A stretch of 64,000 nt of DNA from positions 1 to 64,000 of the forward strand of contig CAVYJK010000035.1 of the NCBI GenBank assembly GCA_963768765.1. The letters are read 5' to 3'. The stretch's first letter is position 1. Every line of letters begins with the position of its first letter. The notes beneath the pieces are model-generated. The model was not told where the DNA came from, made no database searches, and saw only the letters and a program-made list of their open reading frames with translations. Below, one piece after another: positions 37,225-45,364 of this stretch. This stretch comes from DASWLF01 sp963768765. Lineage in GTDB: Bacteria > Desulfobacterota > Desulfobaccia > Desulfobaccales > 0-14-0-80-60-11. The translations under genes were made by a program, and so were the position numbers.

Positions 37225-37700
37225 TCCGGTTTGGCCTCCTTACCGAGGCCTTGAACCTGGCCCGGGCCAATTCGCTCTGGCCCCTGACCTTCGGGTTGGC
37301 CTGCTGCGCCATTGAGATGATGGCCGCGGGCATGGCCCGGTTCGATCTGGACCGTTTCGGGGCCGGGGTCTTTAGGCCCTCCCCCCGGCAGTCGGACCTG
37401 ATGATCGTGGCGGGCACCATCTCCAAGAAGATGGCCCCGGCGGTGGTGCGGCTCTACGAGCAGATGCCGGCCCCCAAGTGGGTCATCGCCATGGGCAACT
37501 GCGCCATCTCCGGCGGCCCGTTCTATTATCCCAACCAGTACGCCATCGTGCCCGGCGCGGACCTCATCATCCCGGTGGACGTCTACATCCCGGGGTGCCC
37601 GCCCCGGCCCGAGGCCATCATCGAGAGCATCCTGCTCCTGGAAGAGAAGATCACCCACCGGGGTCGGCTCAGGAAGTTCAGACAAGATGTTAATAGATAA
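37197..37700 (+). CDS. nuoB: NADH-quinone oxidoreductase subunit B
   Basis: The ~167-residue peripheral subunit carries the terminal Fe-S cluster N2. The four cluster cysteines are visible in LACCAIEMM (two adjacent Cys), GNCAISGGPFYY and YIPGCPPRPEA. The longest frame begins at 36975 but its first 74 residues are a shadow of nuoA. I place the start at a TTG (37197) with AGAGGAG 8 bases upstream, giving the normal family length. It overlaps nuoA and nuoC. Confidence 0.93.
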   Translation: MEAKTGEPLIRFGLLTEALNLARANSLWPLTFGLACCAIEMMAAGMARFDLDRFGAGVFRPSPRQSDLMIVAGTISKKMAPAVVRLYEQMPAPKWVIAMGNCAISGGPFYYPNQYAIVPGADLIIPVDVYIPGCPPRPEAIIESILLLEEKITHRGRLRKFRQDVNR

Positions 37701-38133
37701 GATCAAGAAAGCATTGGCTCCCCTGAACCTGGAGAAGGTCACGGACGGCGACTACGCCAAGACCGGCTACCACCTGGAGGTGGCCGCCCAGCCCGACCAG
37801 ATTCAGGGCCTAGCCCAGGCCATGTTGGACGAGGGCTGCTTCCTGGAATCCCTCACCGCGGTGGACCTCCGGGAATCTTTCGATATGGTCTACCACTTTG
37901 CCAATTTCTCCGAGCTCTGCCGCACCGTGGTCCACGTGTCGGTGGGCAAGAAGAAAGGCATGCCCACCCTGGCCCGCATCTATCCCGGGGCCGACTGGTA
38001 CGAGCGGGAGGTCTTCGACCTGTTCGGCATCCACTTCTTCGGGCACCCCAATTTGAAGCGCCTGCTGCTGCCGGAAGATGCCGATTTCCACCCCTTACTT
38101 AAAGATTTCGGAGCATCCGAGAGCAATGATTGA
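37687..38133 (+). CDS. nuoC: NADH-quinone oxidoreductase subunit C
   Basis: The 148-residue 30-kDa-type subunit sits in the hydrophilic arm. The signature WYEREVFDLFGIHFFGHPNLKRLLLPED is clear. It overlaps nuoB by 14 bp and nuoD by 8 bp. NuoC and NuoD are separate here, not fused as in E. coli. Confidence 0.95.
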   Translation: MLIDKIKKALAPLNLEKVTDGDYAKTGYHLEVAAQPDQIQGLAQAMLDEGCFLESLTAVDLRESFDMVYHFANFSELCRTVVHVSVGKKKGMPTLARIYPGADWYEREVFDLFGIHFFGHPNLKRLLLPEDADFHPLLKDFGASESND

Positions 38134-39238
38134 GTTCAGCTTGGAAGAAAAGACCTACACCCTGAACCTGGGTCCGCAGCACCCCAGCACCCACGGGGTC
38201 TTGCGGGTGCTGCTGGAGATGGAAGGCGAGTTCATCACCAAGGCGGAGCCGGTCATCGGTTACGGTCACCGGGGCCACGAGCACATGGCCGAGAACCGCA
38301 ACTACCTGCAGTTTCTGCCCAACATGGGCCGGGTGGATTATCTCCACGCCCTGGCCTTCAATCAGGGCTACTGCATGGCGGTGGAAAAGCTCATCGGGGT
38401 CACCGTGCCGGAGCGGGGCGAGTTCATCCGGGTCATCACCAGTGAGCTCAACCGCATCTCGTCCCACCTCCTGTGGCTGGGGGCCTACCTCCTGGACCTG
38501 GGCGCCTTCACCCCCATCCTTTACTGCTTCGATGACCGGGAAAACCTCCTGGACCTCCTGGACCGGATCACCGGCTCCCGCCTCACCTACTGCTTTTTCC
38601 GGCCCGGGGGCGTGCCCCAGGACCTGGACGACGAGTTCATCACCGGGACCCGGGCCTTCATCAAGCGTCTGCGCGCCCGGTTTGCCGACTACGACAACCT
38701 GGTGACCAAGAACGTCATCTTCATCAACCGGACCAAGGACGTGGGCGTTATCACCCAGGACCAGTGCGTCAAATACGGCCTCACCGGCCCCATGGTGCGG
38801 GGCAGCGGCATCTCCTACGACATCCGCAAAAGCGAGCCCTATTCCGCCTACCCGCTCTTCGACTTCGAGATCCCCATCGGCGAGAAGGGCGACATCCTGG
38901 ACCGGTATATGGTGCGGGTGCGGGAGATGGAGCAGAGCCTGCGCATCATTGAGCAGGGCCTGGACCAGCTCCCGGGCGGCCCCATCATGGCGGAAAAGGT
39001 GCCCAAGCGCCTGAAGCCCGCGGAGGGCGAGGTCTACCAGGCCGTGGAGACGGCCCGGGGCGAGTTCGGCTGCTACATCGTCAGCCAGGGGGACATCAAG
39101 CCCTACCGCATCAAGCTGCGGGTGCCGTCTTTTGCCAACCTGAGCATCCTGCCGGAGCTGGCCGTGGACACCCTGGTGGCCGACCTGGTGGCCATCCTGG
39201 GCTCCGTGGACGTGGTGATCCCGGAAATCGACCGGTAA
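38126..39238 (+). CDS. nuoD: NADH-quinone oxidoreductase subunit D
   Basis: The ~370-residue 49-kDa-type subunit forms the quinone-binding site with NuoB. It starts MIEFSLEEKTYTLNLGPQHP at the ATG at 38126, inside the nuoC end, and shows LGPQHPSTHGVLR, GYGHRGHEHMAENR and YDIRKSEPYSAY. The C terminus, FANLSILPELAVDTLVADLVAILGSVDVVIPEIDR, is typical. As in all Nuo-D proteins, the nickel-binding cysteines of the hydrogenase ancestor are absent. Confidence 0.96.
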   Translation: MIEFSLEEKTYTLNLGPQHPSTHGVLRVLLEMEGEFITKAEPVIGYGHRGHEHMAENRNYLQFLPNMGRVDYLHALAFNQGYCMAVEKLIGVTVPERGEFIRVITSELNRISSHLLWLGAYLLDLGAFTPILYCFDDRENLLDLLDRITGSRLTYCFFRPGGVPQDLDDEFITGTRAFIKRLRARFADYDNLVTKNVIFINRTKDVGVITQDQCVKYGLTGPMVRGSGISYDIRKSEPYSAYPLFDFEIPIGEKGDILDRYMVRVREMEQSLRIIEQGLDQLPGGPIMAEKVPKRLKPAEGEVYQAVETARGEFGCYIVSQGDIKPYRIKLRVPSFANLSILPELAVDTLVADLVAILGSVDVVIPEIDR

Positions 39239-39259
39239 TTCTCCTTAAGAGCGCGACCT

Positions 39260-40234
39260 ATGGAACTGCTGGCGCAATATTTGGGAACGGAAGGGGCCCG
39301 GATGCTCGTGGGCCTCATCGGGGTCATCACCCTGGTCTCGGTGAACGCCTTGTTTCTCATCTGGATGGAGCGGAAAGTGGCGGCCCACATGCAGCTCCGG
39401 CCCGGACCCATGGAAGTGGGCTATCACGGCGCCATCCAGACGGTGGCCGACGCCCTGAAGCTCATGGGCAAAGAGCTCATCACCCCGGAAGAGGTGGACA
39501 AGCCCATTTTCTGGCTGGCCCCCATCGTGGTCTTCCTGCCGGTGCTGCTCTCTTTCCTGGTCATCCCCTTCTCGCAGAGTTGGATCATCAAGGACATGAA
39601 TGTGGGGATCGTGCTGATCCTGGCCTTCTCCACCATGGCGGTCCTGGCCATCCTCATGGCGGGTTGGTCCTCCAACAACAAGTACGCGGTCTTAGGAGCC
39701 ATCCGCTCGGTGGCGCAAAATATCGCTTACGAGATTCCCTTGCTGATCACGGTCATGAGCATCATCCTCATGGTGGGCTCCTTCAAGCTCAGTGACATCG
39801 TGGCGGGCCAGAGCCCCTACTGGTACGTCCTGCTGCAGCCCCTGGCCTTTATCATTTACATCACCTGCGCCACCGCCGAGACCAACCGGGCCCCCTTCGA
39901 CCTGCCGGAGGCGGAATCCGAGCTGGTGGCCGGCTTCCACACGGAATATAGCGGCATGCGCTTCGCCCTCTTCTTCCTGGCGGAGTACACCAACATGTTC
40001 ATCGTCTCGGCCATCGCCACCGTGCTCTTCCTGGGCGGCTGGCACGGGCCCTTCCTGCCCGGGGTCATCTGGTTCCTCCTCAAGGTCTACTTTGTCATCT
40101 TCCTTATTATGTGGTTCCGCTGGACCTTCCCCCGGGTGCGTTTCGACCAGTTGATCACCTTTGCCTGGAAGATCTTGATCCCCCTGGCGTTCGCCAATCT
40201 GCTCATAACCGCTTTGGTGTTGAAACTCAGATAG
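39260..40234 (+). CDS. nuoH: NADH-quinone oxidoreductase subunit H
   Basis: The 324-residue membrane subunit has about eight segments and links the quinone site to the membrane arm. Key pieces are WMERKVAAHMQLRPGPMEVG, ETNRAPFDLPEAESELVAGFHTEYSG and the C-terminal WFRWTFPRVRFDQL. Length is normal. Confidence 0.96.
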   Translation: MELLAQYLGTEGARMLVGLIGVITLVSVNALFLIWMERKVAAHMQLRPGPMEVGYHGAIQTVADALKLMGKELITPEEVDKPIFWLAPIVVFLPVLLSFLVIPFSQSWIIKDMNVGIVLILAFSTMAVLAILMAGWSSNNKYAVLGAIRSVAQNIAYEIPLLITVMSIILMVGSFKLSDIVAGQSPYWYVLLQPLAFIIYITCATAETNRAPFDLPEAESELVAGFHTEYSGMRFALFFLAEYTNMFIVSAIATVLFLGGWHGPFLPGVIWFLLKVYFVIFLIMWFRWTFPRVRFDQLITFAWKILIPLAFANLLITALVLKLR

Positions 40235-40245
40235 GTTGAATTGCG

Positions 40246-40869
40246 ATGATGAATTATTTCAAAGAGATTGCGGTGGGTTTTTACAGTCTGCTGGCGGGCA
40301 TGGCGGTGACCATCCGCTATTTCGTTAAACCCATCGTCACCGTGCAATACCCCCGGCAACAGCTCACCATGTCCCCCAGGTACCGGGGCTACCCGCAGTT
40401 TATCATCGATCCCGAGACCAACACCCACCGGTGCATCGCCTGCGAGATGTGCGCCCGTATCTGCCCGTCCCAACTCATCACTGTGGAAGGGACCAAGTTT
40501 CCCGGGGAAAAGCAAAAGCGGGCCACCAAGTACCTCCATGAGCACTATTATTGCAGCCTCTGCGGCCTGTGCACCGAGGTCTGCCCCACCACCGCCCTGG
40601 AATACTCCAAGGAATACCGCCTGGCGGGTTTTCACCGGGAGGACTTCATCATCAATCACCTGGTCTTGCTGCAAAAGCGGCAGCAGGCTCAAGGTCTGCC
40701 CGTAACTCCTATTCCGACGGAGGCCGAAATTGCCGCGGCGGAGGCCGCGGAGGCTGCTGCCAAGGAAGCTAAGGCTAAGGCCGCCGAGGCCGCTGCCAAA
40801 GAGGCGAAAGATAAGGCCGCGGAGAAGGCCAAAGCTGAAAAGGCGCCCGCTGAAGAGGTCAAAGAATGA
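40246..40869 (+). CDS. nuoI: NADH-quinone oxidoreductase subunit I with an Ala/Lys-rich tail
   Basis: The 207-residue subunit binds two [4Fe-4S] clusters through CIACEMCARICP and CSLCGLCTEVCP. Typical NuoI is ~130-180 residues. Here residues ~158-207 form an extra tail of repeated Ala, Lys and Glu (EAAEAAAKEAKAKAAEAAAK), which should be a charged helix. It overlaps nuoJ by 4 bp. The tail is not part of the family core; it may be a surface helix that contacts whatever replaces NuoEFG, but that is a guess. Confidence 0.94.
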   Translation: MMNYFKEIAVGFYSLLAGMAVTIRYFVKPIVTVQYPRQQLTMSPRYRGYPQFIIDPETNTHRCIACEMCARICPSQLITVEGTKFPGEKQKRATKYLHEHYYCSLCGLCTEVCPTTALEYSKEYRLAGFHREDFIINHLVLLQKRQQAQGLPVTPIPTEAEIAAAEAAEAAAKEAKAKAAEAAAKEAKDKAAEKAKAEKAPAEEVKE

Positions 40870-41399
40870 ACCTGTTAAGCTCTTTTCTCTCTCCCCAGGC
40901 AGTGGCCACCGTCGCCTTCCTGATGGTGGTGGCGCTCACCGTCGTGGGCGCCCTCATCGCGGTGGCGGCCCGCAATATCTTCCATAATGTCCTGGGGTTG
41001 GCTGCGTCGCTGCTGGGAGTGTCCGGTCTCTTTCTCTATCTCAACAGCCCCTTCGTGGCCCTGATGGAAATCCTGATTTACGTGGGGGCCATCTGTATCG
41101 CCATTTGCTTTGCCATCATGCTGTCCGAGCCGTTGCACCTGCCCCGGCCGCCCCGCAACAAGATGAAAATCCTGGGCGCCATGGTGGGGGCCGGCGCGGT
41201 CTTCGCCTTCCTGGCCCTGCTGGTGAAGAAAACCAAGTGGGTCCCGGCCGTGGAGCGGAGCAATGACTGGTCCATCACCACCATCGGCCACTACCTGCTC
41301 ACCAACTACGCCTTGATCTTTGAACTGGTCTCCCTGCTGCTGCTGGTGGCCATGCTGGGCGCCATCGTCACGGCCCGGGGCGGCCGCGGCAAACCCTAA
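40866..41399 (+). CDS. nuoJ: NADH-quinone oxidoreductase subunit J
   Basis: The 177-residue membrane subunit has five segments, with NVLGLAASLLGVSGLFLYLN and MEILIYVGAICIAICFAIML typical of NuoJ. It starts in a 4-bp overlap with nuoI. A 228-bp gap with a MITE-like repeat separates it from nuoK. Confidence 0.94.
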   Translation: MNLLSSFLSPQAVATVAFLMVVALTVVGALIAVAARNIFHNVLGLAASLLGVSGLFLYLNSPFVALMEILIYVGAICIAICFAIMLSEPLHLPRPPRNKMKILGAMVGAGAVFAFLALLVKKTKWVPAVERSNDWSITTIGHYLLTNYALIFELVSLLLLVAMLGAIVTARGGRGKP

Positions 41400-41428
41400 A
41401 GGAGAGCTCCGAAAAATGCCTAGTCGTA

Positions 41429-41572
41429 GTGGGAAGTCATTCATAATCCCCCTAAATCCCCCTTTAGAAAAGGGGGACTTTAAAAGAATTTCCCTGATTT
41501 ATGAGAGGCGTTTTCTTTAATTACCCCCCCCTTTCTTAAAGGGGGGCAGGGGGGATTATTAAGACCTCCCAC
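41429..41572. repeat. MITE-like element inside the nuo operon
   Basis: The ends GTGGGAAGTCATTCATAATCCCCC and a matching inverted GGGGATTATTAAGACCTCCCAC enclose CCCCCTTTAGAAAAGGGGG and CCCCCTTTCTTAAAGGGGGG hairpins. The 144-bp element sits between nuoJ and nuoK and does not disrupt either frame. Confidence 0.75.
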
Positions 41573-41627
41573 CGGGGAAAAATTTACCTAAGGTGCTTTT
41601 GCATAGTTCCCTAACGAGGTTTTAAAG

Positions 41628-41945
41628 ATGTTGCTGTTCAACCAATTGCAGACCTACCTCTACCTGGCCCTGGTCCTGTTCGCCATCGGCCTCTACGGGG
41701 TGCTGGCCCGGCGGAACCTCATCGCGGTGTTGATCTCGGTGGAGCTCATCCTGAACGCCGCCAGCATTAATTTCATGGCCTTCAACCGCTTCCTGGCGCC
41801 TCACCCCGCGGTGGGCCAGGTCATCACCCTGTTCATCATGGCGGTGGCCGCGGCGGAGGCCGCCATTGCCTTGAGCATTATCGTGGCCGTGTACCGCAAA
41901 CTGAAATCCGTCAACATCGAAGAAGCCACCGAGCTTAGGGGTTGA
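41628..41945 (+). CDS. nuoK: NADH-quinone oxidoreductase subunit K
   Basis: The 105-residue membrane subunit has three segments and the conserved glutamates in VELILNAASINF and AAAEAAIALSI. Length is normal. It overlaps the longest nuoL frame slightly (TTG at 41942). Confidence 0.95.
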   Translation: MLLFNQLQTYLYLALVLFAIGLYGVLARRNLIAVLISVELILNAASINFMAFNRFLAPHPAVGQVITLFIMAVAAAEAAIALSIIVAVYRKLKSVNIEEATELRG

Positions 41946-41947
41946 TC

Positions 41948-43888
41948 ATGGGCTCGTTTGATCCGATTCTCCTGGGTTGTCTGCTTACGGTTTTTTTGCC
42001 GCTCACGGCCTTTGGCGTCATCATGATTTTCACCAGGAACAGCGCCAGGCTTTCCCTGGCCATCTCCCTGGTGGCCTCCACCATCCCGCTGATCATTGCC
42101 TGGACCTTTTTCTTCACTCTGAACGTGAAGGAACCCATTATCTACAACTTCAACTGGCTGGTGTCCGACGTGGTGAAGGTGCCCTTCGGCTTCCTGCTGG
42201 ACCCCACCAGCCTGGTGATGTTCGTCATCGTGGCCACCATCAGCTGGCTGGTGCAGGTCTACTCCATCGGCTACATGGGCGGCGACCCGGGGTTCGGCCG
42301 GTATTACGCCTTTCTGTCCCTCTTCGCCCTGGCCATGCTCACCCTGGTGATCTCCAGCGGTCTCTTGCAGCTCTACGTCGCCTGGGAACTGGTGGGGCTG
42401 GCCTCGTACCTTCTGATCGGCTTCTGGTATGAGAAGTTCTCGGCGTCCGAGGCCGGCAAAAAGGCCTTCGTGGTCACCCGCTTCGGGGACATCGGCTTTT
42501 TCATGGGCCTGGTCTTCCTCACGTTGTACTTCGGCAACCTGGATATCGCCACGGTGAACGCCGCGGCGGTGGCCAAGTCCATGCCGCCCTGGCTCCTCAC
42601 CACTTCGGCGCTCTTGATTTTCTGCGGCGTCATGGGCAAGAGCGCCCAGTTCCCGCTGCATGTCTGGCTGCCCGACGCCATGGAAGGTCCCACCCCGGTC
42701 TCGGCTTTGCTGCACTCCGCCACCATGGTGGCCGCCGGCGTCTTCCTGTTGACCCGGTTGTTCCCCTTCTTTGCGGGCTCCGCCACCGCCATGACCGTGA
42801 TCCTGGCCATTGCCACCATAACTTTGATTCTTTCTTCCACCATCGGTATGGTGGCCACGGATATCAAGCAGGTCTGGGCTTATTCCACCGTGAGCCAGCT
42901 GGGTTTTATGGCCATGGGGTTGGCCGCGGCGGGCCTGGCTTCCGGCACCATGTTCGCCGGCTACTACCACCTCACCACCCATGCGGCGTTTAAAGCCCTC
43001 CTCTTTCTCTGCTCCGGCGTGTTCATCCACCACTTCGGCACCAACGACTTCTTTACCATGGCTACTCAAGGGGGACGCAAGCTGGTCATCCCCATGGTCA
43101 CCATCACCATCGCCGCCCTGGCCCTGGCGGGCATCTTTCCCTTTGCCGGCTTCTTCAGCAAGGAGGCCATCCTGGGGACCCTGGCGCAGCTGGACAACAA
43201 GCTCTGGCTGGTCCTGGGTCTCTTCGGGGCTTTCCTCACGGCCTACTATGCCTTCCGGGTGATCTTCGTGATGCTCTTCCCCAAGCCCGGGGCTTACGGG
43301 AAGGTCCCCGGGCATATCGAGCCCGTTGAGGAGGAGCATGGGCACGACGACGACGCCCACGGCCACGGCGGCCACGACGAGCACCACGGCGTGCCCTGGG
43401 TCATGTCCTTGCCCCTGCTGGTCCTGGCTGCTTTCGCCACTATCCTCGGTTTCTGCCAGGGTTTCCTGGAGAAGTTCCTGCTGGGTGAATCCCATCCCCA
43501 CGAAGTCCATTTGCCGCTTCTCATCGCCGCGCTGGGCTGTGCGCTGAGCGGCATTGCGCTGGCCTGGGTCGACTGGGGCGCCAAAAACGCCAGGTGCGTG
43601 GGCTTCATCAGCAAGTTTCCGGCCCTGCAAACCTTCTTCATCCAGAAGTGGTACATGGACCATTTCTGGCGCTGGTTCCTCAACACCTTCATCTACGGCA
43701 TCTTCTCCAAGTGGTTCACTTACAATGACCGGCGGGTGGTGGACGGCGGGGTGGACGCGGTGGCGTTCTCCACCATCGGCAGCGGCCGCCTGCTTTCCTT
43801 CATCCAGACGGCCTTTTTGCAGTACAACCTGCTGTTCATGGTTCTGGTCCTGGCTGGCGTCGGGATATATCTCTTGATGGGTCGCTGA
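41948..43888 (+). CDS. nuoL: NADH-quinone oxidoreductase subunit L
   Basis: The ~646-residue antiporter-like subunit pumps protons and carries the long lateral helix. It includes YVAWELVGLASYLLIGFWYEK and the discontinuous-helix regions around VWLPDAMEGPTPVSALLHSATMV. A His/Asp/Glu-rich loop (GHDDDAHGHGGHDEHHG, about residues 463-480) precedes the C-terminal helices, an unusual feature in which metal binding is possible. I prefer the ATG at 41948 over a TTG at 41942. Confidence 0.95.
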   Translation: MGSFDPILLGCLLTVFLPLTAFGVIMIFTRNSARLSLAISLVASTIPLIIAWTFFFTLNVKEPIIYNFNWLVSDVVKVPFGFLLDPTSLVMFVIVATISWLVQVYSIGYMGGDPGFGRYYAFLSLFALAMLTLVISSGLLQLYVAWELVGLASYLLIGFWYEKFSASEAGKKAFVVTRFGDIGFFMGLVFLTLYFGNLDIATVNAAAVAKSMPPWLLTTSALLIFCGVMGKSAQFPLHVWLPDAMEGPTPVSALLHSATMVAAGVFLLTRLFPFFAGSATAMTVILAIATITLILSSTIGMVATDIKQVWAYSTVSQLGFMAMGLAAAGLASGTMFAGYYHLTTHAAFKALLFLCSGVFIHHFGTNDFFTMATQGGRKLVIPMVTITIAALALAGIFPFAGFFSKEAILGTLAQLDNKLWLVLGLFGAFLTAYYAFRVIFVMLFPKPGAYGKVPGHIEPVEEEHGHDDDAHGHGGHDEHHGVPWVMSLPLLVLAAFATILGFCQGFLEKFLLGESHPHEVHLPLLIAALGCALSGIALAWVDWGAKNARCVGFISKFPALQTFFIQKWYMDHFWRWFLNTFIYGIFSKWFTYNDRRVVDGGVDAVAFSTIGSGRLLSFIQTAFLQYNLLFMVLVLAGVGIYLLMGR

Positions 43889-43889
43889 T

Positions 43890-45362
43890 ATGACCGAACA
43901 TACCGCAACTTTCCCGTATCTGAGCTGCATGCTGCTGGCCCCGCCGCTGGGCCTGCTCATCCTCCTCTGTTTGAAGGAGGAGCAGAAGTTCCTCATCCGG
44001 GCCGTATCCCTGGTGGCGGCGGGCACCTCCCTGGCTTTGGCCATCTTCACCTTCGTCACCTATGACAAGGCCCTGGGAGGCCTGCAGTTCGTCGAGAAGT
44101 ACGAATGGGTGAAGACCTTCGGCATCACCTATTTCGTCGGGGTGGAAGGCCTGAACGCCCCCATGCTGCTGCTCACCGGCATCGTCATCTTCACCGGCGT
44201 GCTCACCATGTGGGAGTTGCAGGTCCGGGTGAAGGAATACTTCATCTGGATGCTGGCCCTGGTGACCGGGGTGTTCGGCGTCTTCATGTCCTACGACATG
44301 TTCTTCTTCTTCCTGTTCTACGAGATCGCCGTGGTGCCCATGTACATCCTCATCCTGGTCTGGGGCTCCACCCGCAAAGAATACGCCGCCATGAAGCTGA
44401 CCCTGTACCTCATGGCCGGCAGCGGTCTCATCATCCCCGGCATCCTGCTGTTGTACTCCACCTCCGGCCTGGCGACCTTCAACATGCTGCAATTGCACGC
44501 GGCCCACTTCTCCCCCTGGATCCAGAAGGTGGCCTTCATCCTGCTGTTCTTCGGATTCGGGGTGCTGGCCGCGGTCTGGCCGTTCCACACGTGGTCTCCG
44601 GTGGGCCACGTGGCGGCGCCCACCGCGGTGAGCATGCTGCACGCCGGCGTCTTGATGAAGCTGGGGTCGTTCGCCATCCTCCGGGTGGCCATGTTTCTCT
44701 GTCCCGAGGGTTTCCAATATTGGGCCCAGCTCATGGCCCTGCTGGCCACCACCGGCATTGTCTACGGGGTCTTCGTGGGGTTGGCCCAGACCGACTTGAA
44801 GTACGTCATCGGCTACTCCTCGGTGTCCCACATGGGCATCGTCTGCCTGGGTTTGGCCACCGGCACGGTGGACGGCCTCAACGGCAGCGTGTTCCAGATG
44901 TTCGCCCACGGCATCATGACGGCCCTCTTCTTCTCCTCGGTGGGCTATATCTATGATCGCACCCATACCCGGGACATCCATGAACTGGGCGGCTTCTCCA
45001 AGATCATGCCCGTGGCTTCCGCCTTTTTCATCACCGCGGCCCTGTGCGGCGCCGGGGTGCCCGGCATGGCCAGTTTCTGGGCCGAGCTGCTGGTCTTCAT
45101 CGCCACCGTCAAGGTCTACCCGGTGCAGGGTCTGTTGGCCATCGCCGCCCTGGTGGTGGGCGCCCTGTTCGCCCTACGGGTGGTGCAGAACAGCTTCTTC
45201 AACGAACCCAATCCCAAGTTCGTGCATTTTGAGGATGTCAGCCCCTTCCTGGGTCTGCCCCGCATGATCCTCATCGGCGCCCTGATACTCTTCGGGTTCT
45301 TCCCGCAGCTGATGGTGAGCATGATTAAATCCTCGGTAGTACCGTTTCTCCAGGGAATGTAA
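43890..45362 (+). CDS. nuoM: NADH-quinone oxidoreductase subunit M
   Basis: The 490-residue antiporter-like proton-pumping subunit has 14 expected membrane segments. Markers are FFFFLFYEIAVVPMYILI, WPFHTWSPVGHVAAPTAVSMLHAG and YSSVSHMGIVCLG. It begins one base after the nuoL stop. Confidence 0.96.
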   Translation: MTEHTATFPYLSCMLLAPPLGLLILLCLKEEQKFLIRAVSLVAAGTSLALAIFTFVTYDKALGGLQFVEKYEWVKTFGITYFVGVEGLNAPMLLLTGIVIFTGVLTMWELQVRVKEYFIWMLALVTGVFGVFMSYDMFFFFLFYEIAVVPMYILILVWGSTRKEYAAMKLTLYLMAGSGLIIPGILLLYSTSGLATFNMLQLHAAHFSPWIQKVAFILLFFGFGVLAAVWPFHTWSPVGHVAAPTAVSMLHAGVLMKLGSFAILRVAMFLCPEGFQYWAQLMALLATTGIVYGVFVGLAQTDLKYVIGYSSVSHMGIVCLGLATGTVDGLNGSVFQMFAHGIMTALFFSSVGYIYDRTHTRDIHELGGFSKIMPVASAFFITAALCGAGVPGMASFWAELLVFIATVKVYPVQGLLAIAALVVGALFALRVVQNSFFNEPNPKFVHFEDVSPFLGLPRMILIGALILFGFFPQLMVSMIKSSVVPFLQGM

Positions 45363-45364
45363 CC

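Noticed and set aside
41801..44059. 752-residue open frame on the minus strand
   Set aside because: It is antisense to nuoK, nuoL and nuoM with the same shadow composition.
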